Positions 1 to 8,293 of a stretch of DNA of 64,000 nucleotides are shown in pieces (the stretch's first letter is position 1; the number at the start of each line of letters is the position of its first letter). The notes below the pieces were generated by a model. It worked only from the letters and a program-made list of their open reading frames with translations. It was not told where the DNA came from and did not search any database. This DNA comes from Bacillus paramycoides (GTDB lineage: Bacteria; Bacillota; Bacilli; Bacillales; Bacillaceae_G): NCBI RefSeq assembly GCF_001884235.1, contig NZ_MAOI01000058.1, positions 1 to 64,000 of the forward strand, written 5' to 3'. The translations under genes were made by a program, and so were the position numbers.

Positions 1-53
1 GTTAGTTTGTCTAGCATCTAAAATAAAAATTGACGTTTCACGTTGTTTGTTTC

Positions 54-71
54 GTTCAGTTTTCAAAGAAC
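54..71 (-). promoter_or_regulatory. rRNA-operon leader (boxA-like element)
   Basis: On the minus strand this reads GTTCTTTGAAAACTGAAC, the element found in Bacillus pre-rRNA leaders and 16S-23S spacers. It lies downstream of two tandem promoters that fire leftwards, so positions 1-100 are best read as the leader of an rRNA operon whose first gene starts just beyond the left edge. The rRNA gene itself is not in the window. Confidence 0.75.
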
Positions 72-99
72 TACTTAGCCGCTCATTTGCGACTTCCTT

Positions 100-128
100 A
101 TGTTAACATCTTCGTTTTTCGATGTCAA
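100..128 (-). promoter_or_regulatory. rrn P2 promoter
   Basis: On the minus strand TTGACA (123-128) and TAACAT (100-105) are separated by exactly 17 bases. This is a near-consensus SigA promoter reading left into the rRNA leader, with transcription expected to start near 93. Confidence 0.75.
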
Positions 129-187
129 CCAAGTTTTTTAATTTCTTTTTTGTCGTTTTCTGCGTTTCTGCATCAGCGACGTTTATT

Positions 188-216
188 AATATAGCATGCA
201 GAAAAACGAAATGCAA
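188..216 (-). promoter_or_regulatory. rrn P1 promoter
   Basis: On the minus strand TTGCAT (211-216), 17 bases, then TATATT (188-193). It lies about 88 bases upstream of P2 in the same orientation, the tandem arrangement typical of Bacillus rRNA operons. Confidence 0.6.
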
Positions 217-222
217 CACCTT

Positions 223-251
223 TTGAAAACTTTTTTTAAAACAACTACATT
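223..251 (+). promoter_or_regulatory. candidate mgtC promoter
   Basis: TTGAAA (223-228), a 17-base spacer and TACATT (246-251) point towards mgtC, leaving a leader of about 145 bases. The leader contains a 9-base inverted repeat, AAAACGTTT at 340-348 and AAACGTTTT at 359-367, which could fold as a hairpin just before the ribosome-binding site. The assignment rests on sequence match alone. Confidence 0.35.
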
Positions 252-401
252 TCTTTTTTAATATCATATACTTAAACGAAATATCTCTTTCATTTCTAAG
301 TAATTCCTACATATATTCTATAGAAAGTCACTCTGTCCAAAAACGTTTCTTTCTATATAAACGTTTTATTCATATACCATATCATACAAGGAGGAATATA
401 C

Positions 402-1082
402 ATGGACTACACCGATTTATTAATAAAACTAGGTCTCTCAGCTATTTTAGGATTCGCTATCGGTTTAGAACGCGAATTAAAACGTAAACCACTCGGTTTA
501 AAAACTTGTTTAGTTATTTCTATTATTAGCTGCCTCTTAACCATTGTTTCTATTAAAGCAGCTTACAATTTACCACACACTGACCATATGAATATGGATC
601 CACTTCGACTGGCGGCTCAAATTGTGTCAGGAATTGGTTTTTTAGGTGCTGGTGTTATTTTACGAAGAGGAAATGATAGTATTGCAGGACTAACTACCGC
701 AGCTATGATTTGGGGTGCTTCTGGTATCGGCATTGCCGTCGGAGCTGGCTTTTATCTCGAAGCCATTTTCGGGATGTGTTTCCTTATGATTAGTGTAGAA
801 CTCATCCCATTAGCAATGAATTTTTTAGGCCCCAGGTCATTACGCCAACGCGATATTGCCGTCAAACTTGTTGTACGAGATATGGACAATATCCCTATTG
901 TCATTGAGGAAATAAAAGCAATGGATATAAAGGTTAAGAATATGAAGCTCAAAACATTAGAAAGTGGTTCTCACTATTTGCATCTTAAATTGTCTATCGA
1001 TCAAAAAAGACATACCGCTGATGTTTACTACGCCCTGCAACACCTCGAAAGTGTTCAACAAACTGAAGTTGAAAGTATGTAA
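402..1082 (+). CDS. mgtC: MgtC/SapB family membrane protein
   Basis: A 226-residue inner-membrane protein with about four hydrophobic helices in residues 1-145 and a soluble C-terminal domain. The N-terminal stretch with GLERELKRKPLGLKT and the glycine-rich GIGFLGAGVILRRG segment are hallmarks of the MgtC/SapB family, which is linked to growth at low magnesium and to control of membrane energetics; the molecular activity is not settled for the family. The ATG is well placed 8 bases after AAGGAGG. The gene stands alone, transcribed away from the rRNA operon, and ends in a weak hairpin before the potassium-channel gene. Confidence 0.9.
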   Translation: MDYTDLLIKLGLSAILGFAIGLERELKRKPLGLKTCLVISIISCLLTIVSIKAAYNLPHTDHMNMDPLRLAAQIVSGIGFLGAGVILRRGNDSIAGLTTAAMIWGASGIGIAVGAGFYLEAIFGMCFLMISVELIPLAMNFLGPRSLRQRDIAVKLVVRDMDNIPIVIEEIKAMDIKVKNMKLKTLESGSHYLHLKLSIDQKRHTADVYYALQHLESVQQTEVESM

Positions 1083-1090
1083 CATGAAAC

Positions 1091-1122
1091 AAGCTCTCTT
1101 TTTACTTAGGGAGTTTTTCTTT
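1091..1122 (+). terminator. terminator after mgtC
   Basis: AAGCTCTC (1091-1098) pairs with GGGAGTTT (1109-1116) through two G-U pairs, followed by a T-rich tract. Confidence 0.55.
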
Positions 1123-1176
1123 TTTCTATAATGGTAACAATGAATGTAGTCCTGCAAAGTAAGGAGGAATACAAAA

Positions 1177-2172
1177 TTGAAATCGCGCCCGAACTTAGTA
1201 GATACATTTCGTGATTCCATTATTTTTCGTTTAATTTGTTTTATTATTGTACTTACTACTTTCTCTGGTTTTCTTATACATACACTAGAACCCACTCACT
1301 TTATTACATGGTTCGATGGGATTTGGTGGTCAATCGTTACAATCTTCACCGTTGGCTATGGTGACTTTGCCCCGCATACAACGATAGGGAAACTTATTGG
1401 AATAGGCATTATTTTATTAGGAACTGGATTTTGTTCTTATTATATGGTTCTATTTGCTACCGAAATGATTAGTAAACAATATATGAAGATTAAAGGAGAA
1501 GAAGCGGCTACGTCTAGCGGACATATGATTATCGTCGGTTGGAATGAACGTGCCAAACACGTTGTGAAACAAATGCATGTATTACAGCCAAATCTTGATA
1601 TCGTTTTAATTGATGAAACACTCTCTTTACTTCCAAAACCATTTCATCATTTAGAATTTATAAAAGGCTGTCCACATCACGATCAAACTTTACAAAAAGC
1701 AAACATTACAACAGCACACACAATATTAATAACGGCTGATAAAGAAAAAAATGAAAGCTTAGCAGATACACAGTCCATTTTAAATATCTTAACTGCAAAA
1801 GGACTTAATCCAAACATTCACTGTATTGCCGAACTACTTACTTCAGAGCAAATACAAAATGCAACGAGAGCAGGGGCATCAGAAATTATAGAAGGAAATA
1901 AATTGACAAGCTATGTATTTACCGCCTCCCTTTTATTCCCTTCTATTTCCGGTGTATTATTTTCGCTCTACGATGAAATCTCTGATAACAAATTACAACT
2001 GATGGAACTAGCTCCATCATGTATAGGACAAACTTTCGCTAATTGCAGCTACACTCTTTTAAAACAAAATATCCTCCTATTGGGTATAAAGCGTGATGAA
2101 CAATATATGATTAATCCAGTTCATTCTTTTATTATCATTGAAAGTGACGTACTCATTGTTATTCGCCATTAA
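1177..2172 (+). CDS. yugO: two-TM potassium channel with RCK/TrkA-N domain (YugO-like)
   Basis: 331 residues. Two transmembrane helices (about 15-36 and 73-95) flank a pore loop carrying the selectivity filter TVGYGD (58-63). A cytoplasmic Rossmann-like RCK domain begins near residue 116 (MIIVGWNERA) and a C-terminal RCK_C-type domain follows from about 255. This is the MthK/YugO channel architecture, gated by ligand binding to the RCK ring. The start is TTG, 8 bases after AAGGAGG. In B. subtilis yugO lies in the same order beside yugN and pgi. The last 14 bases overlap the 3' end of the convergent yugN gene. Confidence 0.9.
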   Translation: MKSRPNLVDTFRDSIIFRLICFIIVLTTFSGFLIHTLEPTHFITWFDGIWWSIVTIFTVGYGDFAPHTTIGKLIGIGIILLGTGFCSYYMVLFATEMISKQYMKIKGEEAATSSGHMIIVGWNERAKHVVKQMHVLQPNLDIVLIDETLSLLPKPFHHLEFIKGCPHHDQTLQKANITTAHTILITADKEKNESLADTQSILNILTAKGLNPNIHCIAELLTSEQIQNATRAGASEIIEGNKLTSYVFTASLLFPSISGVLFSLYDEISDNKLQLMELAPSCIGQTFANCSYTLLKQNILLLGIKRDEQYMINPVHSFIIIESDVLIVIRH

Positions 2173-2569
2173 AAAAATGCTTTTCTAGTTCTTGTACTAG
2201 CACTTTACCAATATCGATATACTTTCTTTTCACATCTCCATCTGGATCTTTCGGTTCAGCAAACTGATCTAAGCTCGTCCCAGCAGCTAACGTATTTACT
2301 TCATTATCTAGTTCGTCTTGATATACGTGCGAAATAATATACGGTGTTTCAAGACGAACTACTACACCAGGCACATCTAGCTCTCCATCCACAGCCGTAA
2401 ATGGCACTCGTAAAAATTGGTAACCATCTTCTTCGTCAATTTTGTAATCAAAGCATCCTTTATCATAATCCCAATTGCCACCAATACTATATCCAAGTGG
2501 CTTCATAACCTCTTCTAACTTATATAACGCATATGTACGCCCTACTAAATTTGATTGAATCGGAATCAA
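2159..2569 (-). CDS. yugN: YugN-like family protein
   Basis: 136 residues, soluble and acidic, with no catalytic motif I can recognise. The sequence and position between a YugO channel and pgi match the YugN-like family of unknown function. The start is TTG at 2567-2569, seven bases after AGGAGGG on the minus strand; no ATG competes upstream. The 3' end overlaps the convergent channel gene by 14 bases, so each stop codon lies inside the other gene. Confidence 0.8.
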   Translation of the reverse strand: MIPIQSNLVGRTYALYKLEEVMKPLGYSIGGNWDYDKGCFDYKIDEEDGYQFLRVPFTAVDGELDVPGVVVRLETPYIISHVYQDELDNEVNTLAAGTSLDQFAEPKDPDGDVKRKYIDIGKVLVQELEKHFFNGE

Positions 2570-2670
2570 ATCAATCCCTCCTAGACCTTTCCTTTAGCAT
2601 ACCCATTCCATTCTGAATATATATGAGATTCAATCCGGAATGTCGGCTACTCGTCAAAAAATTCCATAAA

Positions 2671-2707
2671 AAAAAACTGTTGGGGCTCGTCCCCAACAGT
2701 TTTTTTT
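2671..2707 (-). terminator. terminator after pgi
   Basis: A perfect stem AACTGTTGGGG / CCCCAACAGTT with a 5-base loop (2686-2690). A- and T-runs on both sides make it usable in either direction; it lies directly after pgi on the minus strand. Confidence 0.85.
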
Positions 2708-4058
2708 ATTTTAAACGCTCTTCTAATTCTGCTTTTAGTTCTTCGAATCCTGGTTTTCCAAGTAGAGCGAACATGTTTTTCTTGTATGCTTCTACTCCTG
2801 GTTGATCAAATGGATTTACGCCTAATAGGTAGCCGCTCATCGCACATGCTTTTTCGAAGAAGTATACAAGGTAACCGAATGTATACTCGTTTAGTTCTGG
2901 AATGTTTACGATTAAGTTTGGTACTCCGCCGTCGCTATGTGCAAGTAATGTACCTTCGTATGCTTTTGTGTTTACGAAGTCTACAGTTTCACCAGCAAGG
3001 TAGTTTAATCCATCTAAATCGTTGTCATCTAATTCGATTTTTAGTTCATGTGTAGATTTACCTACTTTAAGAACTGTTTCGAATAGATCACGGCGACCTT
3101 CTTGAATGTATTGACCTAATGAGTGTAAGTCAGTTGAGAAGTTTGCTGAAGATGGAAAAATACCTTTTTGATCTTTTCCTTCACTTTCACCAAATAACTG
3201 TTTCCACCACTCAGAGAAGTATTGAAGTGCTGGCTCGTAGTTAACAAGCATTTCAATTGTTTTCCCTTTATTGTATAGAGCATTACGAACTACTGCGTAT
3301 TGGTAAGCTGGGTTTTCTTCAAGTTCTGATGTCGCGAAGTCATCATGACCAGCAGCTGCACCTTTCATCATGTCTTCAATGTTTAGGCCACTTACTGCGA
3401 TCGGTAATAAACCTACTGGTGTTAATACAGAGAAACGACCGCCAACATCATCTGGAATAACGAATGTTTCGTAACCTTCGTTATCAGCTAATGTTTTTAA
3501 AGCACCACGCGCTTTATCTGTAGTTGCATAAATACGTTTGCGAGCTTCCTCTTTGCCGTATTTCTCTTCTAATAATTTACGGAAAATACGGAATGCGATT
3601 GCAGGCTCTGTTGTTGTACCTGATTTGGAAATAACGTTAATAGAGAAGTCTTTACCTTCTAGTACGTCCATTAAATCTTTCATGTAAGTGGAGCTAATGT
3701 TTTGTCCAACAAATAGCACTTGTGGAGTTTTACGTTGTTCTTTAGAAAGCGTGTTGTAGAAAGAATGGTTTAACATTTCGATTGCTGCACGTGCTCCCAA
3801 GTAAGAACCACCGATACCTACAACAAGTAAAATGTCAGAGTCATTTTTAATTTTTTCTGCGCATTTTTGAATGCGAGCAAATTCTTCTTTGTCATATTGA
3901 AGCGGAAGCTCTACCCACCCAAGGAAATCGTTCCCAGCTCCAGTTTTTTCGTGGATTGCATGGTGTGATACTTTTACTGCATCACGTAAATAAGTTAGTT
4001 CATGTTCACTGATGAAGGATAACGCTTTAGAATAGTCGAACGTTACATGTGTACTCAT
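2706..4058 (-). CDS. pgi: glucose-6-phosphate isomerase
   Basis: 450 residues, the usual length for the Bacillus enzyme. It interconverts glucose 6-phosphate and fructose 6-phosphate in the cytoplasm at the top of glycolysis. The sugar-phosphate-binding motifs GGSYLGARA (83-91) and [10 protein letters not shown] (144-153) are intact, and [14 protein letters not shown] follows near residue 205. The ATG has GGAGG upstream. The gene is flanked by yugN and yuzA as in B. subtilis, and its own terminator suggests a single-gene transcript. Confidence 0.97.
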   Translation of the reverse strand: MSTHVTFDYSKALSFISEHELTYLRDAVKVSHHAIHEKTGAGNDFLGWVELPLQYDKEEFARIQKCAEKIKNDSDILLVVGIGGSYLGARAAIEMLNHSFYNTLSKEQRKTPQVLFVGQNISSTYMKDLMDVLEGKDFSINVISKSGTTTEPAIAFRIFRKLLEEKYGKEEARKRIYATTDKARGALKTLADNEGYETFVIPDDVGGRFSVLTPVGLLPIAVSGLNIEDMMKGAAAGHDDFATSELEENPAYQYAVVRNALYNKGKTIEMLVNYEPALQYFSEWWKQLFGESEGKDQKGIFPSSANFSTDLHSLGQYIQEGRRDLFETVLKVGKSTHELKIELDDNDLDGLNYLAGETVDFVNTKAYEGTLLAHSDGGVPNLIVNIPELNEYTFGYLVYFFEKACAMSGYLLGVNPFDQPGVEAYKKNMFALLGKPGFEELKAELEERLK

Positions 4059-4342
4059 CTTTTTCCCTCCAATTATGTATATGTATTTCTGTATTCACTT
4101 TAGCGAAACTAAAGTTGTAAATCAAGCGATTCAACAATTGTAAACGTAACCATTATTTATTTTTTAGAAAAAGTTCATTTTTTGCATAAAAATTCGTATT
4201 TTTCGGTATAGATGTATATACATCCTTTTTTCGTACATTTTTTATGTATAAAAACACCAAAACTACACCATTCTATAAAGGAGTTACATTTTCTTATTAA
4301 CTCTTCGCTTGCTCATGCTTCACATTAAGGGGGGGCTTTTTC

Positions 4343-4576
4343 ATGAGTACTCTGCAACGTATCGCATTAGTCTTCACTGTAATCGGTGCTGTTAACTGGG
4401 GACTAATCGGGTTCTTCCAGTTTGACTTAGTGGCTGCCATTTTCGGTGGACAAAGTTCAGCTCTCGCACGTATTATTTATGGCATCGTTGGTATTTCTGG
4501 GCTTATCAATCTTGGTTTACTGTTTAAACCATCCGAAAATCTTGGTACTCACCCAGAAACACATGAAATTCGATAG
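4343..4576 (+). CDS. yuzA: DUF378 small membrane protein (YuzA-like)
   Basis: 77 residues with two hydrophobic helices. The IALVFTVIGAVNWGLIGFF opening and the second helix around IIYGIVGISGLINLGLL are typical of DUF378 proteins, whose function is unknown. A run of seven Gs, AAGGGGGGG, provides the ribosome-binding site 7 bases before the ATG. The divergent neighbour is pgi and the convergent neighbour is yugI, the same arrangement as B. subtilis yuzA. Confidence 0.85.
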   Translation: MSTLQRIALVFTVIGAVNWGLIGFFQFDLVAAIFGGQSSALARIIYGIVGISGLINLGLLFKPSENLGTHPETHEIR

Positions 4577-4606
4577 TCAGTATGTCTTTTTCATCTCCGA
4601 CATACG

Positions 4607-4630
4607 AATATGATTGCATGCAATCATATT
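4607..4630. repeat. 24-base perfect palindrome
   Basis: The two 12-base halves, AATATGATTGCA and TGCAATCATATT, are exact reverse complements with no spacer. It sits in the short gap between the convergent yuzA and yugI genes, just before a longer terminator-like hairpin. It may be a protein-binding site or a cruciform-forming sequence; it lacks a T-run. Confidence 0.8.
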
Positions 4631-4650
4631 TGCAAATATATATCATAAGA

Positions 4651-4698
4651 CAAAGTAAAAGAGGAACGCTCATATGCGCTCCTCTTTTACTTTGTTAA
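4651..4698 (+). terminator. terminator between convergent yuzA and yugI
   Basis: CAAAGTAAAAGAGGA (4651-4665) pairs with TCCTCTTTTACTTTG (4680-4694), with a partly paired apical part. The right arm overlaps the last codons of yugI. The T-run is weak, so termination strength is uncertain. Confidence 0.55.
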
Positions 4699-5031
4699 CT
4701 CTGATTCTTCAATCCATTCCGTTAGCTTTTCACGCAGCGTATTGAACCCTTTATCGGTTGGCTTCGGTATAAGAACCCTTCCTTGTTTTCTTTTCGCCGC
4801 TTTTAACGATAAACTCATTTTTCTGTGCTCTTCATCAATTGAAAGTACTTTTACTTCTACTGTATCGCCGACCTTTAAAAAGTCATGAATATCCTTTACA
4901 TATCCATTTGTAATTTCAGATATATGCACAAGTCCTTGTGTTTCTGCATCTAACGCTACAAATGCACCGTAATCTTGAATTCCAGTCACTTTCCCTGTTA
5001 CAACCACTCCTGTTGTATATTGTTCTGACAT
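4687..5031 (-). CDS. yugI: S1-domain RNA-binding protein (general stress protein 13, YugI)
   Basis: 114 residues from the ATG at 5029-5031. Residues about 5-75 form a single S1 OB-fold RNA-binding domain (VVTGKVTGIQDYGAFVALD, GLVHISEI), followed by a basic KAAKRKQGR linker and a short acidic tail. The family is ribosome-associated in B. subtilis. I prefer this start because GGGAGTG lies 8 bases upstream; an in-frame ATG 15 bases further upstream has no ribosome-binding site. The conserved order yuzA-yugI-alaT-alaR supports the name. Confidence 0.88.
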   Translation of the reverse strand: MSEQYTTGVVVTGKVTGIQDYGAFVALDAETQGLVHISEITNGYVKDIHDFLKVGDTVEVKVLSIDEEHRKMSLSLKAAKRKQGRVLIPKPTDKGFNTLREKLTEWIEESELTK

Positions 5032-5168
5032 ATGAAACACTCCCATACGTTTACCATTTTCTCTACAATTGTAGATAGCAAAGCAGATGTATTTATTGTT
5101 AAATATCCGATTGGTTAATACTTATCCTCAGTAAAGCTATCTAGAATAAGTACACCTTATATTAGTAA

Positions 5169-5197
5169 ATTATACCACTATGATAGAACTCATTCAA
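5169..5197 (-). promoter_or_regulatory. yugI promoter
   Basis: On the minus strand TTGAAT (5192-5197), 17 bases and TATAAT (5169-5174). It is a good SigA promoter about 140 bases upstream of yugI and explains why yugI is transcribed apart from alaRT. Confidence 0.6.
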
Positions 5198-5285
5198 AAT
5201 TCATGAAGAAATTTCCTATAATACGTATAATTCTCCAATATTGGGATAGAATACTAACACATGGCTTTCTAGTATTCCCCCCCTT

Positions 5286-6476
5286 TTATGGACAAAACGT
5301 ATTGTGTTTTGTCCTTTTTTTATTCTCTATGAACCGTTCCATCCTCTTCATTGCTTCCATAAGTTGCTCAAGCGATGTCGCATATGAACAACGAATGAAT
5401 CCTTCACCACTGTCTCCAAATACACTTCCTGGGACAACAGCCACTTTTTCTTCTAATAATAACTGTTCTGCGAATTCTGCTGAAGATAGTCCAGTTGAAG
5501 CAATGGAAGGAAAGACATAAAATGCTCCGCCCGGTACATGACATGTTAAGCCCATTTCATTGAAAGATGTCGTCATAAAGTTGCGACGCTTTTTATAACT
5601 ATCTCTCATTCGAATTACTTCATCATTACCTGCACGCAATGCTTCCAGTGCTGCGAATTGAGACATCGTCGGTGCACACATCATTGAATATTGGTGAATT
5701 TTGAGCATTAATTCTGAAAATTGAACAGGGGCTGCAATCATACCAAGACGCCATCCTGTCATCGCAAATCCTTTTGAAAACCCTGAAATTAAAATCGTAT
5801 GGTCACGCATATCTTTAATACTCGCGAAACTTGTATACGCTTCGTCATATACGAGCTCTGCATAAATTTCATCAGATAATACGATTAAATTATATTTCTC
5901 CACAATGACTGCTAGCTTTTCTAATTCGGATTTATTTAACATTGCACCTGTTGGGTTATTTGGAGAACAAAGTAAAATCGCCTTTGTTTTTGCTGTAATA
6001 GCTGCTTCAATTTGATCTGGTTGTACTTTAAATTCATCTTCTAATGAAGTCGCTACTGGAACCGGGACTCCGCCAGCCAACGTAACAAGCGGTGCATACG
6101 AAACGAAGCTTGGTTCAATAATAAGTACCTCATCATCAGGATTTACAATAGCGCGCATTGCTACATCTAACGCTTGGCTCGCTCCAACTGTAACAATGAT
6201 TTCATCATTTGGATCATAAGATACTGCAAATTGTTTTTTTAGATACTTTGCTATTTCTTGACGGAGCTCTAATAATCCTGCATTTGCTGTATATGCTGTA
6301 TATCCTTGCTCTAAAGAACGAATACATGCCTGCCTTACATTCCAAGGTGTAACAAAGTCAGGCTCTCCCACTCCGAGTGAAATAACACCTTTCATACTCG
6401 CCGCTAAATCGAAAAACTTTCGAATGCCGGATGGTTGTAAAGATTCTGCTACTCTAGATAGTTCAAATTGCTTCAT
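5286..6476 (-). CDS. alaT: class I/II aminotransferase, alanine transaminase AlaT
   Basis: 396 residues, fold-type I PLP enzyme. Visible motifs are SPNNPTG (171-177), SDEIYAELVY (201 on) and the PLP-lysine segment SGFSKGFAMTGWRLG with K235. In B. subtilis the homologue AlaT (YugH) makes alanine from pyruvate and glutamate. Its start overlaps the stop of alaR by 4 bases (ATGA type), so the two are translationally coupled and regulator and enzyme form an operon. The last codons lie within a perfect inverted repeat at about 5290-5314. Confidence 0.9.
   Translation of the reverse strand: MKQFELSRVAESLQPSGIRKFFDLAASMKGVISLGVGEPDFVTPWNVRQACIRSLEQGYTAYTANAGLLELRQEIAKYLKKQFAVSYDPNDEIIVTVGASQALDVAMRAIVNPDDEVLIIEPSFVSYAPLVTLAGGVPVPVATSLEDEFKVQPDQIEAAITAKTKAILLCSPNNPTGAMLNKSELEKLAVIVEKYNLIVLSDEIYAELVYDEAYTSFASIKDMRDHTILISGFSKGFAMTGWRLGMIAAPVQFSELMLKIHQYSMMCAPTMSQFAALEALRAGNDEVIRMRDSYKKRRNFMTTSFNEMGLTCHVPGGAFYVFPSIASTGLSSAEFAEQLLLEEKVAVVPGSVFGDSGEGFIRCSYATSLEQLMEAMKRMERFIENKKRTKHNTFCP
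5290..5321 (+). terminator. terminator-like hairpin at the alaT 3' end
   Basis: GGACAAAACGTATTGTGTTTTGTCC followed by seven Ts on the plus strand is a textbook terminator for rightward transcription, but no plus-strand gene precedes it. On the minus strand, the alaT direction, the T-run is missing. It may block antisense transcription into alaT. Confidence 0.5.
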
Positions 6477-6970
6477 GGTGTCACCACAATTCTCTTATCA
6501 TCATCAGTTTTTTCATAAATAATGCCCTCATGTTTATACTTCTTCAAAATAAAATGAGTTGTCGTAGAAACAACGGATTCAATTGTTGCTAATTTCTCAG
6601 AAACAAACATCGCTACTTCGCCCATCGTTTTTCCTTCTAACGTAATAGAAAGATCATATGTACCAGACATTAAATAAACTGATTTCACTTCTGAATAGCG
6701 ATAAATTTGTTCAGCAACCGCATCAAAACCAACGCCACGCTTCGGTGTAACTTTCACATCAATCATTGCTGTTAAACCAGTATGTTCTTTCACTTTTGTC
6801 CAATCGATATGTGTTACATAGTCCACGATAATTTTTTCACTTTCTAATTTCGCAACCATCTTTTTCGCTTCTTCTACATCTATACTTAACAGCTTCGCTA
6901 ATACTTCTACAGATAAACGACTATTTTTTTCAAGGCAAGCTAACAATTCTAATTCCTTTTCAGTCATCAT
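6473..6970 (-). CDS. alaR: Lrp/AsnC-family regulator AlaR
   Basis: 165 residues. An N-terminal winged helix-turn-helix (about 3-60) is followed by the RAM ligand-binding domain (about 70-150). The position directly upstream of and overlapping alaT matches AlaR (YugG), the activator of alaT in B. subtilis. The start at 6968-6970 is chosen because AGAGAGG lies 9 bases upstream; the ATG three codons earlier abuts the ribosome-binding site. Confidence 0.85.
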   Translation of the reverse strand: MMTEKELELLACLEKNSRLSVEVLAKLLSIDVEEAKKMVAKLESEKIIVDYVTHIDWTKVKEHTGLTAMIDVKVTPKRGVGFDAVAEQIYRYSEVKSVYLMSGTYDLSITLEGKTMGEVAMFVSEKLATIESVVSTTTHFILKKYKHEGIIYEKTDDDKRIVVTP

Positions 6971-7060
6971 ATAACTCATCCTCTCTTTTGTTTGTGTCTA
7001 AATTATACAAATAGCCTTTCCTGTTTGAAAAGAAGATTTTTTTAGAGAATTATGTAAAAA

Positions 7061-7130
7061 TAAAGTGAAACTTTAATCAGTGGGGGTTGTCCATCCCCAC
7101 TGATTATTAGCCCGCACCAATCGGGATAAA
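7061..7130. repeat. palindromic repeat, family A, copy 1
   Basis: It starts AAAGTGAAACTTTAATCAGTGG, folds through ATCAGTGGGG / CCCCACTGAT, and ends in TTAGCCCGC...GCGGGATAAA-like sequence. Related copies lie at 8112-8192, 9141-9170 (partial) and 48687-48762. Short dispersed palindromic repeats of this kind (bcr elements) are described for the B. cereus group; I cannot assign the subfamily by eye. Confidence 0.7.
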
Positions 7131-7149
7131 GATGAAAGGGGATGGAACC

Positions 7150-8112
7150 GTGAAACCAAAAGTATATATTGCTGAGCCAGTTCCAACATTTGTAGAAACT
7201 TATTTATCGGAACACTGCGATTACGAAAAATGGGATCAAAATGAGAAAGTACCTCGTGATGTTTTATTAGAAAAAATAAAAGATAAAGATGGATTACTTA
7301 ATTTCGGCTCAGCCATAAATGAAGAGTTGTTACAAGCAGCTCCTAACTTGAAAGTAGTGAGCAACATTTCTGTTGGTTACGATAATTTTGATTTAAAAGC
7401 AATGCAAAGTCGAAATGTCATCGGAACGAATACACCATACGTATTAGATGATACGGTAGCTGACCTCGTTTTCGCTCTTATGCTATCTGCTGGTCGCCGC
7501 GTGTGTGAACTCGATTCATATGTAAAAAACGGTGAATGGAATGCTGAAATCGGAAAAGAACACTTCGGACTAGATGTGCACCATAGTACAATCGGTATTA
7601 TTGGAATGGGGCGAATCGGAGAAGCGGTCGCAAAACGTGCGAAATTTGGATTTGATATGAACGTTCTTTACTATAATCGTCGTCGTAAGGAAGACGCTGG
7701 GCAAAAATTTGACGCTACATATTGTGATTTACAAACGCTAATCAAACAATCTGATTTTATTATTCTTCTTACTCCATTAACAGATGAAACGTATCATCTT
7801 ATCGGAGAAAAAGAATTTTCATTAATGAAAGAAACAGCAATCTTCATTAATGCCTCTCGAGGGAAAACAGTAGATGAAACTGCATTAATTCATGCATTAG
7901 CAGAAAAGAAAATATTTGCAGCTGGTATCGATACATTTACACAAGAGCCTATCCAAAAAGATAATCCGCTCTTATCATTGCAAAACGTTGTGACTTTACC
8001 GCACATCGGATCTGCAACATTAAAAACAAGACAGCAAATGGCAATGACAGCTGCTGAAAATTTAGTGGCAGGATTACAAGGAAAAACACCACCTAATATT
8101 GTGCGTGGATAA
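7150..8112 (+). CDS. D-isomer-specific 2-hydroxyacid dehydrogenase
   Basis: 320 residues. An NAD(P)-binding Rossmann domain with GMGRIGEAVAKRAK near residue 150 is inserted in the catalytic domain. The conserved catalytic region has NASRGKTVDETAL, an acidic TFTQEP segment and the histidine in PHIGSAT. The likely substrates are glyoxylate, hydroxypyruvate or 2-ketogluconate; the sequence alone does not decide. The start is GTG at 7150, with AAAGGGGA seven bases upstream, giving the usual N-terminus. The gene is bracketed by two copies of the family A repeat and ends in a strong terminator. Confidence 0.88.
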   Translation: MKPKVYIAEPVPTFVETYLSEHCDYEKWDQNEKVPRDVLLEKIKDKDGLLNFGSAINEELLQAAPNLKVVSNISVGYDNFDLKAMQSRNVIGTNTPYVLDDTVADLVFALMLSAGRRVCELDSYVKNGEWNAEIGKEHFGLDVHHSTIGIIGMGRIGEAVAKRAKFGFDMNVLYYNRRRKEDAGQKFDATYCDLQTLIKQSDFIILLTPLTDETYHLIGEKEFSLMKETAIFINASRGKTVDETALIHALAEKKIFAAGIDTFTQEPIQKDNPLLSLQNVVTLPHIGSATLKTRQQMAMTAAENLVAGLQGKTPPNIVRG

Positions 8113-8192
8113 TAAAGTGAAACTTTAATCATTGGTGGAGTTGTCCATCCACACTGATTATTAGCACGACTCCCACAAATAGCGGGATAAAT
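8112..8192. repeat. palindromic repeat, family A, copy 2
   Basis: It begins right after the dehydrogenase stop codon with AAAGTGAAACTTTAATCATTGG, contains the GTTGTCCATCC core, and ends in CAAATAGCGGGATAAATA. It is a direct repeat of copy 1 with a less perfect hairpin. A short piece of the same end, AAATAGCGGAATAAATAGC, also occurs near 38510. Confidence 0.7.
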
Positions 8193-8200
8193 AAATGTAA

Positions 8201-8232
8201 GGCAAGATGGCATAGTCATCTTGCCTTTTTTT
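8201..8232 (+). terminator. terminator after the hydroxyacid dehydrogenase
   Basis: GGCAAGATG / CATCTTGCC with a 7-base loop followed by seven Ts. Confidence 0.85.
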
Positions 8233-8293
8233 GTTAACATATTTTTTTCTTACTTGGAGATGATATGAACAAAAATCAATGGAGTGACAAAAA

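Noticed and set aside
957-1295. Open frame on the minus strand across the mgtC/yugO junction
   Set aside because: It is antisense to two well-supported genes, has no ribosome-binding site and reads through the mgtC terminator.
5203-5520. Plus-strand open frame over the alaT 3' end
   Set aside because: Mostly antisense to alaT, and its sequence passes through the hairpin; no recognisable protein features.
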